DNA of 64,000 nt from Pseudomonas capsici (GCF_017165765.1 NZ_JAFGZD010000004.1:186001-250000); one strand, 5' to 3'. Counted from the stretch's first letter, positions 45,170 through 59,943 are shown. Program-made: numbers and translations. The notes: generated by a model from the sequence alone, not told the origin.

Positions 45170-45985
45170 TTAGGCTGGACGGCTAATCACGGCGGCTGCA
45201 CATGCAACGTTGTGAGCCAGATGCAGGGGATTGATGGTCCCGACAATAGCACTGGCAACACCCGGATGTTCAAACAGCAACTGAAAACTGGCCTGGACCG
45301 GGTCGACTCCTGGGTTCAGACATATGTGACCGCTGGCGAGGGCCTTTTTCACCAGAATTCCTTTGCCATGAGCGGCAGCGTAGTCCAGAACCGGTTTTTC
45401 ACCCTGTTCGTTGAGATTGTAGGTGACCATCGCACAGTCGCCTTCGCGCAATGCCAGCAGGCCTCCTTCGACAGTCTTGCCGGAAAAACCGAAACCACGG
45501 ATCTTGCCTTCGCGCTTGAGCTCGGCAAGGGTCTGATAGACCTCTGTATCGTTGAGAATCGCCAGATCGTTGCCGTCGGAATGCACCAGAACCAGATCGA
45601 TGAAATCGGTTTCAAGACGTTTCAGGCTGCGCTCCACCGACAAGCGTGTGTGTGTGGCACTGAAGTCATGGCTCGACTGGCCGTTCTCGAACTCCTCGCC
45701 CACCTTGCTGACAATCACCCAGTCCTGGCGCTGGCCGCGCAGCAGCGGACCGAGACGTTCTTCGCTGGTGCCGTAGGCCGGAGCGGTGTCGATCAGATTG
45801 ATGCCCATGTCACGGGCCATCTTCAAGAGCATCTGCGCTTGCTGATCGTCAGGGATCGTGAAGCCGTTGGGGTACTTCACGCCTTGATCCCGACCCAGTT
45901 TGACGGTGCCCAGGCCCAGCGGGGAAATGCTCAGGCCGGTGCTGCCCAGCGGGCGATGCAGGTCGTGCAGGGTTTTCACAGTCAT
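45170..45985 (-). CDS. Aldo/keto reductase
   Basis: 271 aa, TIM-barrel NAD(P)H oxidoreductase. The catalytic set is visible: D and Y in NLIDTAPAYGTSEERLGP, K in VIVSKVG, and H in DLVLVHSDGND. The C-terminus is shorter than in classic AKRs. ATG 45985 overlaps the stop of the upstream FAD oxidoreductase (ATGA), so the two are translationally coupled; a longer frame from 46258 lies within that gene. Positional equivalent of PA4992. The substrate is not predictable. Confidence 0.85.
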   Translation of the reverse strand: MTVKTLHDLHRPLGSTGLSISPLGLGTVKLGRDQGVKYPNGFTIPDDQQAQMLLKMARDMGINLIDTAPAYGTSEERLGPLLRGQRQDWVIVSKVGEEFENGQSSHDFSATHTRLSVERSLKRLETDFIDLVLVHSDGNDLAILNDTEVYQTLAELKREGKIRGFGFSGKTVEGGLLALREGDCAMVTYNLNEQGEKPVLDYAAAHGKGILVKKALASGHICLNPGVDPVQASFQLLFEHPGVASAIVGTINPLHLAHNVACAAAVISRPA

Positions 45986-47157
45986 GGCAGCAGTTGATCC
46001 CAGACAGGTGTCGCCAGAGGCGGCAAGGGGAGGTCGTCGATGGCGGGTTGTGGCGTCGGCTGGATGCCATCCTTCGCCAGTGCGGCCAGCACGCGATCGG
46101 CAAAATCCGGTGCCAGTGCCAGTTTGGTCGGCCAGCCAATCATGAGGTTCTGCTGGACATCCACAAAGGCGTTGTCCGGACGTACCAGACCCGACTGAGC
46201 CGGTTCTGCGCGGTCGACGCGCAAGGTTGCCCATTGCGCCTGGCTCAGATCGATCCACGGCAGCAGCGATTCAAGCTCCTTGCGGGCCGCTGCGATCTGG
46301 GCAGCGGGCTCGCGTGCCACGCCATCGGCTTCGGCAAGATCGCCACCCAGATACCAGACCCACTGGCCATCGGCTGCCGGATGAGTGGTGACGGTAATGC
46401 GCGGCTTGGGGCCGCCGCCGAGGCAATGGGCGTACAGCGGTTTCAGGGTCGGGCCTTTGACCAGCACCATATGCAGCGGGCGGCGCTGCATCTGTGGCTG
46501 AGAAACACCCAGCGCTTCAAGCAGGTCGGCATTGCCGGCACCCGCGCTGAGCACCACGCGCCGGGCGCGGATTTCCCGGCCATCCACCCGCAAACCTGCC
46601 AGCTCGCCGTTTTCCCTCAGGGGTTCGATCTGCTGACCGGCAAGCAGACTGTCGCCGGCCAGTTCGGCCAGGCGTGCGATCAGGCTGGGGACATCGACCA
46701 CCAGTTCTGCCAGTCGGTATACCTTGCCTTTGAATCTGGGGTTTTGCAGCGCGGGCGGCAGTTGATCGCCCTTGACCTGATCCACGCGTCCGCGCACTGC
46801 CTTGCTGGCGAAAAAGCTGGTCAGGTTGCCGGCGAGGGTGCCGGGCGACCATAAATAGTGGGCCTCGGACAGCAGGCGTACACCGGACAGATCCAGCTCG
46901 CCCGTGCCATCAAGCGCTTCACGCCAGCGGCGCGGCATGTCGGCAATCGCTTCGGAGGCACCCGACAGCGCACCATGCAGTGCGTACTTGGCACCGCCAT
47001 GGATGATGCCCTGGGACTTCAGGCTTTGTCCGCCACCCAGGTTCGCGCTTTCTACCAGCACTGTCGAGAATCCTTGACGACGCAACCGGGCATTGAGCCA
47101 GAGGCCGGCAATACCGCCCCCGACAATCAGGACGTCAGTGGAAATAACAGATGGCAT
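45982..47157 (-). CDS. FAD-dependent oxidoreductase (DAO family)
   Basis: 391 aa, PA4991-like. The N-terminal dinucleotide fold is VLIVGGGIAGLWLNARL. QSLKSQGIIHGGAKYAL and VVLSAGAGNADLLEALG follow, and the D-amino-acid-oxidase/glycerol-3-phosphate-dehydrogenase type C-terminus ends in VQQNLMIGWPTKLALAPD. ATG 47157 has GAGG 5 bases upstream; a GTG two codons earlier is the alternative. Coupled to the aldo/keto reductase. Substrate unknown. Confidence 0.8.
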   Translation of the reverse strand: MPSVISTDVLIVGGGIAGLWLNARLRRQGFSTVLVESANLGGGQSLKSQGIIHGGAKYALHGALSGASEAIADMPRRWREALDGTGELDLSGVRLLSEAHYLWSPGTLAGNLTSFFASKAVRGRVDQVKGDQLPPALQNPRFKGKVYRLAELVVDVPSLIARLAELAGDSLLAGQQIEPLRENGELAGLRVDGREIRARRVVLSAGAGNADLLEALGVSQPQMQRRPLHMVLVKGPTLKPLYAHCLGGGPKPRITVTTHPAADGQWVWYLGGDLAEADGVAREPAAQIAAARKELESLLPWIDLSQAQWATLRVDRAEPAQSGLVRPDNAFVDVQQNLMIGWPTKLALAPDFADRVLAALAKDGIQPTPQPAIDDLPLPPLATPVWDQLLP

Positions 47158-47205
47158 GGGCACCTCAGTGGCGTGAAGAATGGGCCATTATAGAGGAACG
47201 GGATT

Positions 47206-47538
47206 TCAATGCCCGGCGGTTTTCGAGAACAACTGGATGACCACCACCCCGAGCACGATCATGCCCATGCCCAGCAGGGCTGGAAGATCCAGCTTCTGTC
47301 CGTAGATGAAGAACGCCGCAACGCTCACCATGACGATCCCCATGCCCGACCAGATGGCATAGGTAATGCCCACCGGGATCGTGCGCATCACCAGGATCAG
47401 CATCCAGAAGGCAATGCCGTAGCCGACAATCACCAGCAGCAACGGCAATGGCGTGCTCAGGCCTTTGACGGCTTTCATGGAAGTGGTGGCGACGACTTCG
47501 GCGCAGATCGCGATGGCCAACAGATAGTAGGCAGGCAT
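47206..47538 (-). CDS. SMR-family multidrug efflux protein (EmrE-like)
   Basis: 110 aa with four membrane helices. The essential membrane-embedded glutamate is E14 (AIAICAEVVATTSMK). The W-S-G-x-G motif (AIWSGMGIV) of helix 3 is present. ATG 47538 has AAGGAG 8 bases upstream; the longer frame from 47613 has no such signal. It could export quaternary cations. Same strand as the preceding pair but separated from them by 48 bases. Confidence 0.9.
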   Translation of the reverse strand: MPAYYLLAIAICAEVVATTSMKAVKGLSTPLPLLLVIVGYGIAFWMLILVMRTIPVGITYAIWSGMGIVMVSVAAFFIYGQKLDLPALLGMGMIVLGVVVIQLFSKTAGH

Positions 47539-47674
47539 GGTGTCTCTCCTTTCAAGGCTGCGTATCTTAGCGATTTCTTCAAGCGGCCACGGCACTCCAT
47601 GCGCCGTGGGCAAGTGTGTTCACGCCTGCATGAGGTCGTGGCTTTGATGAGGCGTGCTGATAAACTCCGCGCCC

Positions 47675-48946
47675 ATGAATAGAACTCTTTATACCCTGCT
47701 GTTTCATCTTGGCCTGCCGCTGGTTGCTCTGCGGCTCTGGTTGCGCGCGCGCAAGGCTCCGGCATACCGCCAAAGAATCGGTGAACGTTTCGCTGTCGGT
47801 CTGCCTGTGATGCAACGCGGCGGTATCTGGGTGCATGCGGTGTCGGTGGGCGAGAGCATTGCTGCTGCCCCCATGATTCGTGCCTTGCTGGCCCAATACC
47901 CCGAGTTGCCGATTACTGTGACCTGCATGACTCCCACAGGTTCGGAGCGTATCAAGGCGCTGTTCGCCAGCGAGCCACGCATCCAGCACTGCTATCTGCC
48001 CTATGACCTGCCATGGGCCGCAGGCCGGTTTCTGGATCATGTCCAGCCTCGCCTCGGGATCATCATGGAAACCGAGTTGTGGCCCAATCACATTCACCAG
48101 TGCTCCAAACGCAATATTCCTGTGGTGCTTGCCAATGCGCGGCTGTCGGAGCGTTCGGCTCGCGGCTATGCGCGTTTTGCCGGGCTGACCCGCCCGATGC
48201 TGGCAGCCATGAGCTGGTTTGCCGTGCAGACCGAAGCGGAAGCCCGGCGCTTTCGTGATCTTGGGGCGCGTCCCGAATGCGTGGCGGTGACTGGCTCGAT
48301 CAAGTTCGATTTGAGCATCGACCCACAGTTGTTGGAGCGGGCGGCGCAGTTGCGCGAGCAATGGCAGGCCACGCATCGCCCGGTGTGGATCGCGGCCAGC
48401 ACCCATGCTGGCGAAGACGAAAGCGTACTGGCGGCCCATCGTCAGTTGCTGTCGAGCCATCCCGATGCCTTGTTGATTCTGGTCCCGCGTCATCCCGAGC
48501 GTTTCGACAGCGTGCATGAGTTGTGTCAGCAGCAAGGCTTCACCACGGTAAGGCGTTCGTCCGGGCAGGCAGTTACCCCGGATACTTCGGTGCTGCTGGG
48601 CGACACCATGGGTGAACTGCTGTTTCTGTATGCCCTGGCAGACAGCGCCTTCGTCGGCGGCAGTCTGGTGCCCAATGGTGGACACAACCTGCTCGAACCC
48701 GCTGCACTGGCCAGGCCGGTTATCAGTGGCCCGCACCTGTTCAACTTTCTGGAAATTGCCGCGTTGCTGCGTCAGGCCGGAGCGCTGGAAGAGGTGGGCG
48801 ATTCGGCTGCGCTGGCAGTGGCCGTGCAACGGCTGTTCGATCAGCCACAACTGGCGCGCAGCATGGCGGATGCCGGTCTTGGGGTGATGAAGGCCAATCA
48901 GGGGGCGTTGCAGCGTCTGCTGGATGGAATTGCCCAGCGTGTGTAG
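47675..48946 (+). CDS. waaA: WaaA, Kdo transferase
   Basis: Transfers Kdo from CMP-Kdo to lipid A precursors at the inner membrane. 423 aa, GT30. An N-terminal signal-anchor (TLYTLLFHLGLPLVAL) is followed by GIWVHAVSVGESIAA, METELWPN, SLVPNGGHNLLEPAAL and a GT-B donor half. ATG 47675 is the family start; an in-frame ATG/TTG seven codons upstream is not supported. It is divergent from the SMR gene. It ends in a REP-type hairpin. Confidence 0.95.
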   Translation: MNRTLYTLLFHLGLPLVALRLWLRARKAPAYRQRIGERFAVGLPVMQRGGIWVHAVSVGESIAAAPMIRALLAQYPELPITVTCMTPTGSERIKALFASEPRIQHCYLPYDLPWAAGRFLDHVQPRLGIIMETELWPNHIHQCSKRNIPVVLANARLSERSARGYARFAGLTRPMLAAMSWFAVQTEAEARRFRDLGARPECVAVTGSIKFDLSIDPQLLERAAQLREQWQATHRPVWIAASTHAGEDESVLAAHRQLLSSHPDALLILVPRHPERFDSVHELCQQQGFTTVRRSSGQAVTPDTSVLLGDTMGELLFLYALADSAFVGGSLVPNGGHNLLEPAALARPVISGPHLFNFLEIAALLRQAGALEEVGDSAALAVAVQRLFDQPQLARSMADAGLGVMKANQGALQRLLDGIAQRV

Positions 48947-48977
48947 GAGCGAATTCATTCGCGAATAAATTCGCTCC
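48946..48977. terminator. REP-type hairpin between waaA and tolC
   Basis: GGAGCGAATT (48946-48955) pairs with AATTCGCTCC (48968-48977). The left arm begins on the last base of the waaA stop codon. It lies between two convergent genes. Confidence 0.65.
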
Positions 48978-49001
48978 CACGGGGCGGGAGCTAAAGAGGT
49001 T

Positions 49002-50441
49002 TTAGCGCTGTGCCGGCTTCTCGAAATTCTTCTGCGCCGCTGCGGCCAGATCCGGTGGCAGGAAGTCCTTGTCCGGGTTGTAGTCGGATTTCAGATAGCG
49101 CGACAGGTCCTGCAGGTCTCCCGGGCTCAGGGTGCCGGCAGCCTGTTTCAGACGCAGGTTATCGATGATGTAGTCATAGCGGGTGTTGTTGTAGTTACGC
49201 ACCGAGGCATAGAGCTGGCGCTGGGCATCGAGTACGTCGACGATATTGCGGGTGCCGACCTGATAGCCGATTTCCGTGGCTTCCAGGGCGCTCTGGTTGG
49301 AGATGATCGACTGCTTGCGAGCCTGCACCTGTTCCACATCGGTATTCACGGCACGGTGCAGGTTGCGGGTGTTCTCCACCACCTGGCGGCGCAGGCTTTC
49401 ACGGCGCTGCTCGCTCTGGGTCAGGCGTGAGTAGGCTTCGCGAACCTGCGAGCTGGTCAGGCCGCCGCTGTAGATCGGGATATTCAACTGCACGCCGATG
49501 CTGCGTTGCTCCACATCGCCGCCATAATTGCGACCCGTGTAGTTGGGGTTACTGAAACCCAGTGCGTCGTTGTCGCCGCGCTGGTAAGTGGCGACCGCAT
49601 CAAGGGTCGGCGCATGACCGGCCTTGCGCTGGCGCAGGATTTCTTCGGCTGCGCTGACGGCATAGTTGCTGGCCAGCAGGTTCAGGTTCTGTTGCGCTGC
49701 GGTATCGACCCAGGCCTTGGCATCGTTGGGGATCGGCGCCAGCACCGGCAAGGTGTGGACGATGCCTTCGATGGAGTTGTATTCGCGATTGGTCAGTGTC
49801 ACCAGTGCCTGAAAGGCATCGTCCACCTGACGCTTGGCAATGATCCGGTTGGCCCGTGCAGTGTCGTAACTGGCCTGGGCCTGCAGCACATCGGTCTTGT
49901 CGGAAAGGCCGACATCGAAACGTTCGTTGGCCTGATCCAACTGGCGCTTGAAAGCGGCTTCTTCGGCCTTGGTCGACGCCAGGTTGTCCTGGGCGCGCAA
50001 TACCGCGAAGTAACTCTGGGCCGACTCCAGGATCAGGTTCTGCTCGGTGGCCGAGAGTTCCAGTGCTGCCTGTTCGTTGACGGCTTCGGCAGCCTGCAAC
50101 TGGAACCAGCGGTCGGCGCGGAAGATCGGCTGACTCAGGGTCGCCTGATAGACCGTGCCGCTGCGGGTCGCAATGGCTCTGGGCTGATCGATGCTGGTAC
50201 GGGTGTTGTTGCTCTGTGCGCCTGCCGAAAGATTGGGCAGCAAGCCGGCGCGAGCCTGGGGTACGACTTCCTTGCGGGCGTCGTAATCGGCGCGGGCAGC
50301 CGCAAGGTCGGCATTGTTGTCCACGGCCTGTTGATAGACGTTGACCAGTCCTGTCTTGGTCGGAAGGGGCGCATCCGCAGCCAGGGCCTGTACGCTGCCG
50401 GCACACGACACGGCAATGACCAACGAAAGTTTGCGCAACAT
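49002..50441 (-). CDS. tolC: TolC-family outer-membrane channel (OpmH-like)
   Basis: 479 aa. A signal peptide MLRKLSLVIAVSCAGSVQALAA precedes the TolC fold, with the internal duplication of helical hairpins (LAAARADYDARKEVVPQARAG; LLASNYAVSAAEEILRQRKAG). It forms the outer-membrane exit duct for tripartite and type I export systems. It matches PA4974 (OpmH) by position next to thiC and waaA. ATG 50441 has GGGAA upstream and begins the signal peptide; further in-frame starts at 50459 and 50540 lengthen it without a ribosome-binding site. Confidence 0.92.
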   Translation of the reverse strand: MLRKLSLVIAVSCAGSVQALAADAPLPTKTGLVNVYQQAVDNNADLAAARADYDARKEVVPQARAGLLPNLSAGAQSNNTRTSIDQPRAIATRSGTVYQATLSQPIFRADRWFQLQAAEAVNEQAALELSATEQNLILESAQSYFAVLRAQDNLASTKAEEAAFKRQLDQANERFDVGLSDKTDVLQAQASYDTARANRIIAKRQVDDAFQALVTLTNREYNSIEGIVHTLPVLAPIPNDAKAWVDTAAQQNLNLLASNYAVSAAEEILRQRKAGHAPTLDAVATYQRGDNDALGFSNPNYTGRNYGGDVEQRSIGVQLNIPIYSGGLTSSQVREAYSRLTQSEQRRESLRRQVVENTRNLHRAVNTDVEQVQARKQSIISNQSALEATEIGYQVGTRNIVDVLDAQRQLYASVRNYNNTRYDYIIDNLRLKQAAGTLSPGDLQDLSRYLKSDYNPDKDFLPPDLAAAAQKNFEKPAQR

Positions 50442-50596
50442 GAGGCATTCCCTGTTCATGGTAATGATGCCGGTTTGATGCAAAACCGGGTTAGCGAGTG
50501 TAGAGCCAGTTGTTGAGCGCAACAATCGGCTATTAGCCATTTATCGATGGCGGCATAAATAGGCTGGTGTTTGCAGGGCCGACCATCATAGACTTG

Positions 50597-52735
<2,139 letters not shown>

Positions 52736-52739
52736 GCTT

Positions 52740-52790
52740 TCGCGAGCAAGCTCTCTCCCACGAGGTTTGTGGTAGGGAGCCTGCTCGCGA
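52740..52790. terminator. Long hairpin between thiC and convergent lipoprotein gene
   Basis: Arms 52740-52761 and 52769-52790 (TCGCGAGCAAGCTC... and ...GCTCGCGA) with few mismatches. A T5 run follows on the plus strand at 52796-52800. The arms belong to the gcgagcaagctc REP family. Confidence 0.7.
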
Positions 52791-52798
52791 CAGCCTTT

Positions 52799-53545
52799 TT
52801 AGCCGCGACCGGGGAACAGCTCCGGCCGGATCACACCATTGAGCTGTGGATAAGGAATCTTCAGCTCGATATGTCCCATGGAGTAGGGCGCAATGGTGGT
52901 GACCGGATACTTCAGAATCACCGCACCATACGTCAGGGCAATGTTGGGCGTTCGCTTGAACGGCCAGGTCTTGATGAACTCGCTGTCCTGATTCATCTTG
53001 GTCGAAGTCAGCCAGGCCTGGTGGGCCAGCTCGGCTTTGGCCCAGAACTCGTTTTCCTTGCCCGGAATCACCATGTCGGCCAGGGTCAGGACTTTCTGTT
53101 GCTGGCGCGAGTAGTTGATGAACGCTCTGCCGGGGTTGCCATGGGCACCGCCGGTATCCAGATAACTCGACAGCTCGACTACCACGATACCGTCATGCTG
53201 CTCGCGTACCTTGGCTTGCAGATAGCTGCTGTTACGTCCCGAAGCGCTGCTCAGGAATTGTTCCTGATAGTCCTTGATCGAAGCAGGCACCGGCGTGCCG
53301 GAATCCGTGCGGGTCAGTTGCAGCAGGGTTTTCTGGACAATGGCGTCCAGCCTTGGCTCGTCGGGGAAATGCACGGTATCGATATTGACCAGCGGGCAAT
53401 CGGTGGTGGTGCAGCCCGGCTTGATCAGCTCGGAGGCATCGCGCTGGACTTGCAGCGGTGTGCGCATGTTGGGTGTGAAAATGCTTTGGCAGGCGCTCAG
53501 CATCAGGCCCAGACAAGCCAGTGAAGTGATCCTCAATAACGACAT
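52799..53545 (-). CDS. DUF3298 (RsiV/PdaC-like) lipoprotein
   Basis: 248 aa. A lipoprotein signal MSLLRITSLACLGLMLSACQS has a lipobox at LSAC. The mature part has the DUF3298 pattern: LSSYLDTGGAHGNPGRAFINY, then VLTLADMV and ALTYGAVILKYPVTTIAPYSMG. Related domains occur in RsiV and peptidoglycan deacetylase PdaC. Role unknown; it should be anchored in the periplasm. ATG 53545 has AAGGA 5 bases upstream. It is divergent from nudF. Confidence 0.8.
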   Translation of the reverse strand: MSLLRITSLACLGLMLSACQSIFTPNMRTPLQVQRDASELIKPGCTTTDCPLVNIDTVHFPDEPRLDAIVQKTLLQLTRTDSGTPVPASIKDYQEQFLSSASGRNSSYLQAKVREQHDGIVVVELSSYLDTGGAHGNPGRAFINYSRQQQKVLTLADMVIPGKENEFWAKAELAHQAWLTSTKMNQDSEFIKTWPFKRTPNIALTYGAVILKYPVTTIAPYSMGHIELKIPYPQLNGVIRPELFPGRG

Positions 53546-53752
53546 GTTGGTCCTTGGCGATATCAATGGAGGCGATTGCATTGTTCGTATGCAGGCTGCT
53601 TGGACTGCAAACAATGTCTTCGGTTCGCCACTTGGCGGATTAGAAGTGTTTTATGCCATGGCCGTCTACCCTGCTCTTCAAGGGGGCTGCATCCGGGAGT
53701 CGATGCGCGTTAGGATGGTCCGAAGTCACAGATCACCGCAAGCGAGAAACCT

Positions 53753-54370
53753 ATGCCCCAGAACACCCGATCAACGCCAACGGCTTTTGAGATCACCCGG
53801 CGCGAAAACTGCTTCCAGGGGTTTTACAAGCTCGACAAGTTGTACCTGCGCCACGAGCTGTTTGCCGGTGGCATGGGCAATGAAATGAGTCGCGAACTGT
53901 TCGTTCGTCATGATGCCGTCTGTGTACTGCCTTATGACGCCAAGCGCGATGAGGTGGTGCTGATCGAGCAGTTTCGGGTGGGTGCGCTGGAGAAAAGCAG
54001 CAACCCTTGGCTGATCGAACTGGTGGCCGGACTGATCGACAAGGACGAACAGCCGGAAGAGGTTGCTCATCGCGAAGCAGAAGAGGAAGCTGGGCTTGTT
54101 TTCAGCGCGTTGTGGCCGATAACCAAGTACTTTCCTTCGCCCGGTGGCAGTGACGAATTCGTTCATCTGTTCATGGGGCAGTGCGACAGTCAGGGGGCGG
54201 GCGGCCTGCACGGGCTTGAGTCCGAGAATGAGGATATCCGCGTGACGGTCTGGTCGTTCGACGATGCGATCCAGGCTGTGGCTGATGGCCGAATCATGAA
54301 TGCGGCAACGATCATAGCCTTGCAATGGCTGGCGTTGAACCGTACGGAAATAAGGGGGCTATGGTCGTGA
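53753..54370 (+). CDS. nudF: NudF, ADP-ribose pyrophosphatase
   Basis: 205-aa Nudix hydrolase that splits ADP-ribose. The Nudix box runs from about G93 to V116 (GLIDKDEQPEEVAHREAEEE and AGLVF). The upstream IELVAG and the downstream PSPGGSDEFVHLF are diagnostic of the ADP-ribose subfamily. It overlaps the DUF1249 gene and is followed by cpdA, as in other gamma-proteobacteria. Confidence 0.93.
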   Translation: MPQNTRSTPTAFEITRRENCFQGFYKLDKLYLRHELFAGGMGNEMSRELFVRHDAVCVLPYDAKRDEVVLIEQFRVGALEKSSNPWLIELVAGLIDKDEQPEEVAHREAEEEAGLVFSALWPITKYFPSPGGSDEFVHLFMGQCDSQGAGGLHGLESENEDIRVTVWSFDDAIQAVADGRIMNAATIIALQWLALNRTEIRGLWS

Positions 54371-54813
54371 ATCTTTTGCGCGAGCGCTACCGTGTCGATC
54401 TTGCCGGGCTACAGGCGGCGTGCGAGGCCAACTACGCGCGCTTGATGCGTCTGCTTCCCGATATGCGTACCCAGAAAAGCTCGCGCCGGGTGGCGGTGAC
54501 CCAGGGCGACCAGATGCTCGGTGTGCTGGCGGTCGAAGTGCTTCTCGACTGCCCGTACACCACGACCCTGCAGGTTCGCCAGGAGCACAGCCTGCCCTGG
54601 CTGCCGGTGCCGCGCCTGGAGGTTCAGGTCTATCACGATGCGCGGATGGCCGAGGTGATCGGTGCCGAGCATGCACGACGCTTCCGGGGGATCTATCCGT
54701 ATCCCAATGCCGACATGCACCAGCCTGACGAAAAGGCCCAGCTCAATCTCTTTCTGGGTGAATGGCTGAGCCATTGTCTGGCGTGCGGCCATGAGTTTGA
54801 AGCGGTACGCTGA
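54361..54813 (+). CDS. DUF1249 family protein (YqiB-like)
   Basis: 150 aa. It begins MVVNLLRERYRVDLAGL and includes CPYTTTLQVRQ, RLEVQVYHDARMAEVI and a final NLFLGEWLSHCL. In E. coli the homologue YqiB lies between nudF and cpdA, the same order as here. No catalytic motif is known. ATG 54361 (GGGGG upstream) overlaps the end of nudF by 10 bases. Confidence 0.85.
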   Translation: MVVNLLRERYRVDLAGLQAACEANYARLMRLLPDMRTQKSSRRVAVTQGDQMLGVLAVEVLLDCPYTTTLQVRQEHSLPWLPVPRLEVQVYHDARMAEVIGAEHARRFRGIYPYPNADMHQPDEKAQLNLFLGEWLSHCLACGHEFEAVR

Positions 54814-54912
54814 CCTCGCCGCTCGCTCAAATGTGATCCAGGCACACTTTCCCGATTTACCTGTCTTCTCCCGCATCTCATAATCGCGCTGAATTCGCTC
54901 AAGGAGACGGCC

Positions 54913-55719
54913 TTGCCGAGCGCATCCCGATCATCGTCAGTTTTAGTGGTGCAACTATCCGACAGTCACCTGTTCGCCGAGGCGGACGGCACGTTGCTGG
55001 GCATGAACACCCGTGACAGCCTGGAGAAGGTCGTCGATCTTGTGCTTGCCGAACAGGCGGGCATCGATCTTGTGATTGCCAGTGGCGATATTTCCCAGGA
55101 TGGCAGCGTGCAGTCCTATCAGGCCTTTCGTCGGCTCAGCGGGCAGATTGCGGCACCTGTGCGCTGGTTTCCCGGCAATCACGACGAATTGCCGCAAATG
55201 GCCCATGCCTCACAGGACAGTGATTTGCAGCAGCCCGTGGTCGATGCCGGTCAGTGGCGCGTGACGCTTCTGGATTCGGCAGTCCCCGGTTCGGTGCCCG
55301 GTTTCCTGCAGGAGCAGCAACTGCAATTGCTGGAGCAATCCCTGAGCGAGGCTCCCGATCGTCATCATCTGGTTTGCCTGCACCATCATCCTGTGCCTAT
55401 CGGCTGCGAATGGATGGCGCCCATCGGCTTGCGCAATGCCGACGCGCTGTTCGCGGTGCTGGACCGTTTTCCCCAGGTGCGTGCCGTTCTCTGGGGGCAT
55501 GTGCATCAGGAGTTCGATCAGCAGCGTAATGGCGTGAGGCTATTGGCTTCGCCGTCGACCTGTATCCAGTTCGCACCGGGCCAGGTGGATTTCACTCTTG
55601 ATACGGCTGCGCCGGGCTATCGCTGGCTGCGTCTGCACGATGACGGACAGCTCGAAACCGGCGTTTCCCGTGTAGTCGGCATGCAGTTCGAAGTCGATTA
55701 TGGCGGGACCGGCTATTGA
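54913..55719 (+). CDS. cpdA: CpdA, 3',5'-cyclic-AMP phosphodiesterase
   Basis: 268-aa metallophosphoesterase that hydrolyses cAMP and so tunes the Vfr/CRP regulon. Metal ligands are D17 and H19 (LSDSHL), then GDISQDGS, GNHDE, LHHHPVP and WGHVH. The start is TTG 54913 with AAGGAG (54901-54906) 6 bases upstream; there is no ATG that keeps the N-terminal LSDSHL motif. Confidence 0.93.
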   Translation: MPSASRSSSVLVVQLSDSHLFAEADGTLLGMNTRDSLEKVVDLVLAEQAGIDLVIASGDISQDGSVQSYQAFRRLSGQIAAPVRWFPGNHDELPQMAHASQDSDLQQPVVDAGQWRVTLLDSAVPGSVPGFLQEQQLQLLEQSLSEAPDRHHLVCLHHHPVPIGCEWMAPIGLRNADALFAVLDRFPQVRAVLWGHVHQEFDQQRNGVRLLASPSTCIQFAPGQVDFTLDTAAPGYRWLRLHDDGQLETGVSRVVGMQFEVDYGGTGY

Positions 55720-55807
55720 TCCTTGTCGGACCATGAATTCCCATGAGGCCTTGAGCCATTTATCCCTGTAAACTACGCGGCTTTGTTCCGGGCTCGGGAG
55801 AGACGGC

Positions 55808-56425
55808 TTGACCAGTGACACACCAGCATTGCTGTACATTCACGGCCTGAACAGCTCGGCCCTGTCGAAAAAGGCTTGTCAGTTGATTGCCCTGATGGAC
55901 TCCCTGGGGCTGGGCGAGCAGTTGCGCGTTCCCGAACTGCATCACCATCCGCGTCAGGCCATGGTTCAGCTTGAGGCCGCGATACAGGCGCTTGGGCGGC
56001 CTTTGCTGGTCGGCAGCTCGCTCGGCGGCTACTATGCGACTCATTTGGCGCATCGGCACGGCCTCAAGGCGGTTCTGATCAATCCGGCGGTCAATCCGCA
56101 CCAGTTGTTCGACGGCTACCTCGGTATCCAGCAGAACATGTATACCGGTGAGCGCTGGCAATTGACACAGGATCACATAACCGCCCTGGCGGAGCTTGAA
56201 GTGCCTGCTCCACAGGACCCGGAGCGTATCCAGGTATGGCTGCAGACCGGCGATGAAACCCTGGACTACCGACGCGCCGAGTCGTTCTACCAGGCCTGCG
56301 CCCTGCGTATCCAGGCCGGTGGCGACCACAGTTATCAAGGCTTTGCCGGGCAGATGCCGGCTTTGCTGAGTTTTGCCGGATTTGCGCCTGATCTTTTGCG
56401 GGCAGTTGATATATCCGGGTTGTAA
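55808..56425 (+). CDS. yqiA: YqiA-like esterase (alpha/beta hydrolase)
   Basis: 205 aa. LLYIHGLNSSALSKKA gives the oxyanion-hole strand. The nucleophile is S71 in VGSSLGGYYA, the likely Asp is in LQTGDETLDY, and the likely His is in GGDHSYQGF. YqiA of E. coli, in the same place before parE, is an esterase on palmitoyl-CoA and p-nitrophenyl esters. The start is TTG 55808, with GGGAG 7 bases upstream. Confidence 0.88.
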   Translation: MTSDTPALLYIHGLNSSALSKKACQLIALMDSLGLGEQLRVPELHHHPRQAMVQLEAAIQALGRPLLVGSSLGGYYATHLAHRHGLKAVLINPAVNPHQLFDGYLGIQQNMYTGERWQLTQDHITALAELEVPAPQDPERIQVWLQTGDETLDYRRAESFYQACALRIQAGGDHSYQGFAGQMPALLSFAGFAPDLLRAVDISGL

Positions 56426-56527
56426 CCGCAGGGGCGAATCGGGCGGTGCTCCAAAGGGCAGTACATTCGCCTGTGAGCGGAGCACCGACCGATCGGCTCC
56501 CAAGTACCCATGAATTATTGATGATGA

Positions 56528-59411
<2,884 letters not shown>

Positions 59412-59415
<4 letters not shown>

Positions 59416-59933
59416 GCCAGCCGCTTCCCGGCAGGCGTGCGGGCAAGGTGCTGCTGTTCCTGGCCTGGGGCGCAGGGCTTTTTCTGGCCACGCGCTTTTT
59501 CGGCGACTGGGAAGAGCGGCAGCAGAATCCCAATACTCAGGTCGTTTCGCAACACGGCGAGGGTTATATAGAAGTGCAACTGCTGGCTGACCGCCGCGGA
59601 CACTTCGTCAGTACCGGTCGGATCAATGGCCAGACGGTCGAGTTCATGGTCGATACCGGGGCAACCGATGTGGCGATACCGGCTGAAGTGGCCGACGCAC
59701 TGAACCTGTCGCGAGGCGTGCCGGTCATGGTGAGCACTGCCAATGGCGAAAGCCGCGGCTATCGGGCCATGCTCGACAGCCTGCAAGTGGGTGATATCAC
59801 CCTGCGCAACGTGCGCGCCATTGTGGCCCCCGGCCTTGATGGCGAGCAGATATTGCTTGGCATGAGCGCAATGAAACAACTCGAATTTACCCAGCGCGGC
59901 GGCACCTTGCTGCTGCGTCAGACGACAAAATGA
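59412..59933 (+). CDS. Retropepsin-like aspartic protease, membrane-anchored
   Basis: 173 aa. An N-terminal anchor ([18 protein letters not shown]) precedes a retroviral-type aspartic protease domain: [20 protein letters not shown] with the catalytic Asp near residue 80, and an [12 protein letters not shown] closing motif. This matches the single-domain family TIGR02281, which probably works as a dimer in the periplasm. Its ATG overlaps the preceding stop, and parC follows after 10 bases. Confidence 0.88.
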
Positions 59934-59943
59934 TGAGGCCCGC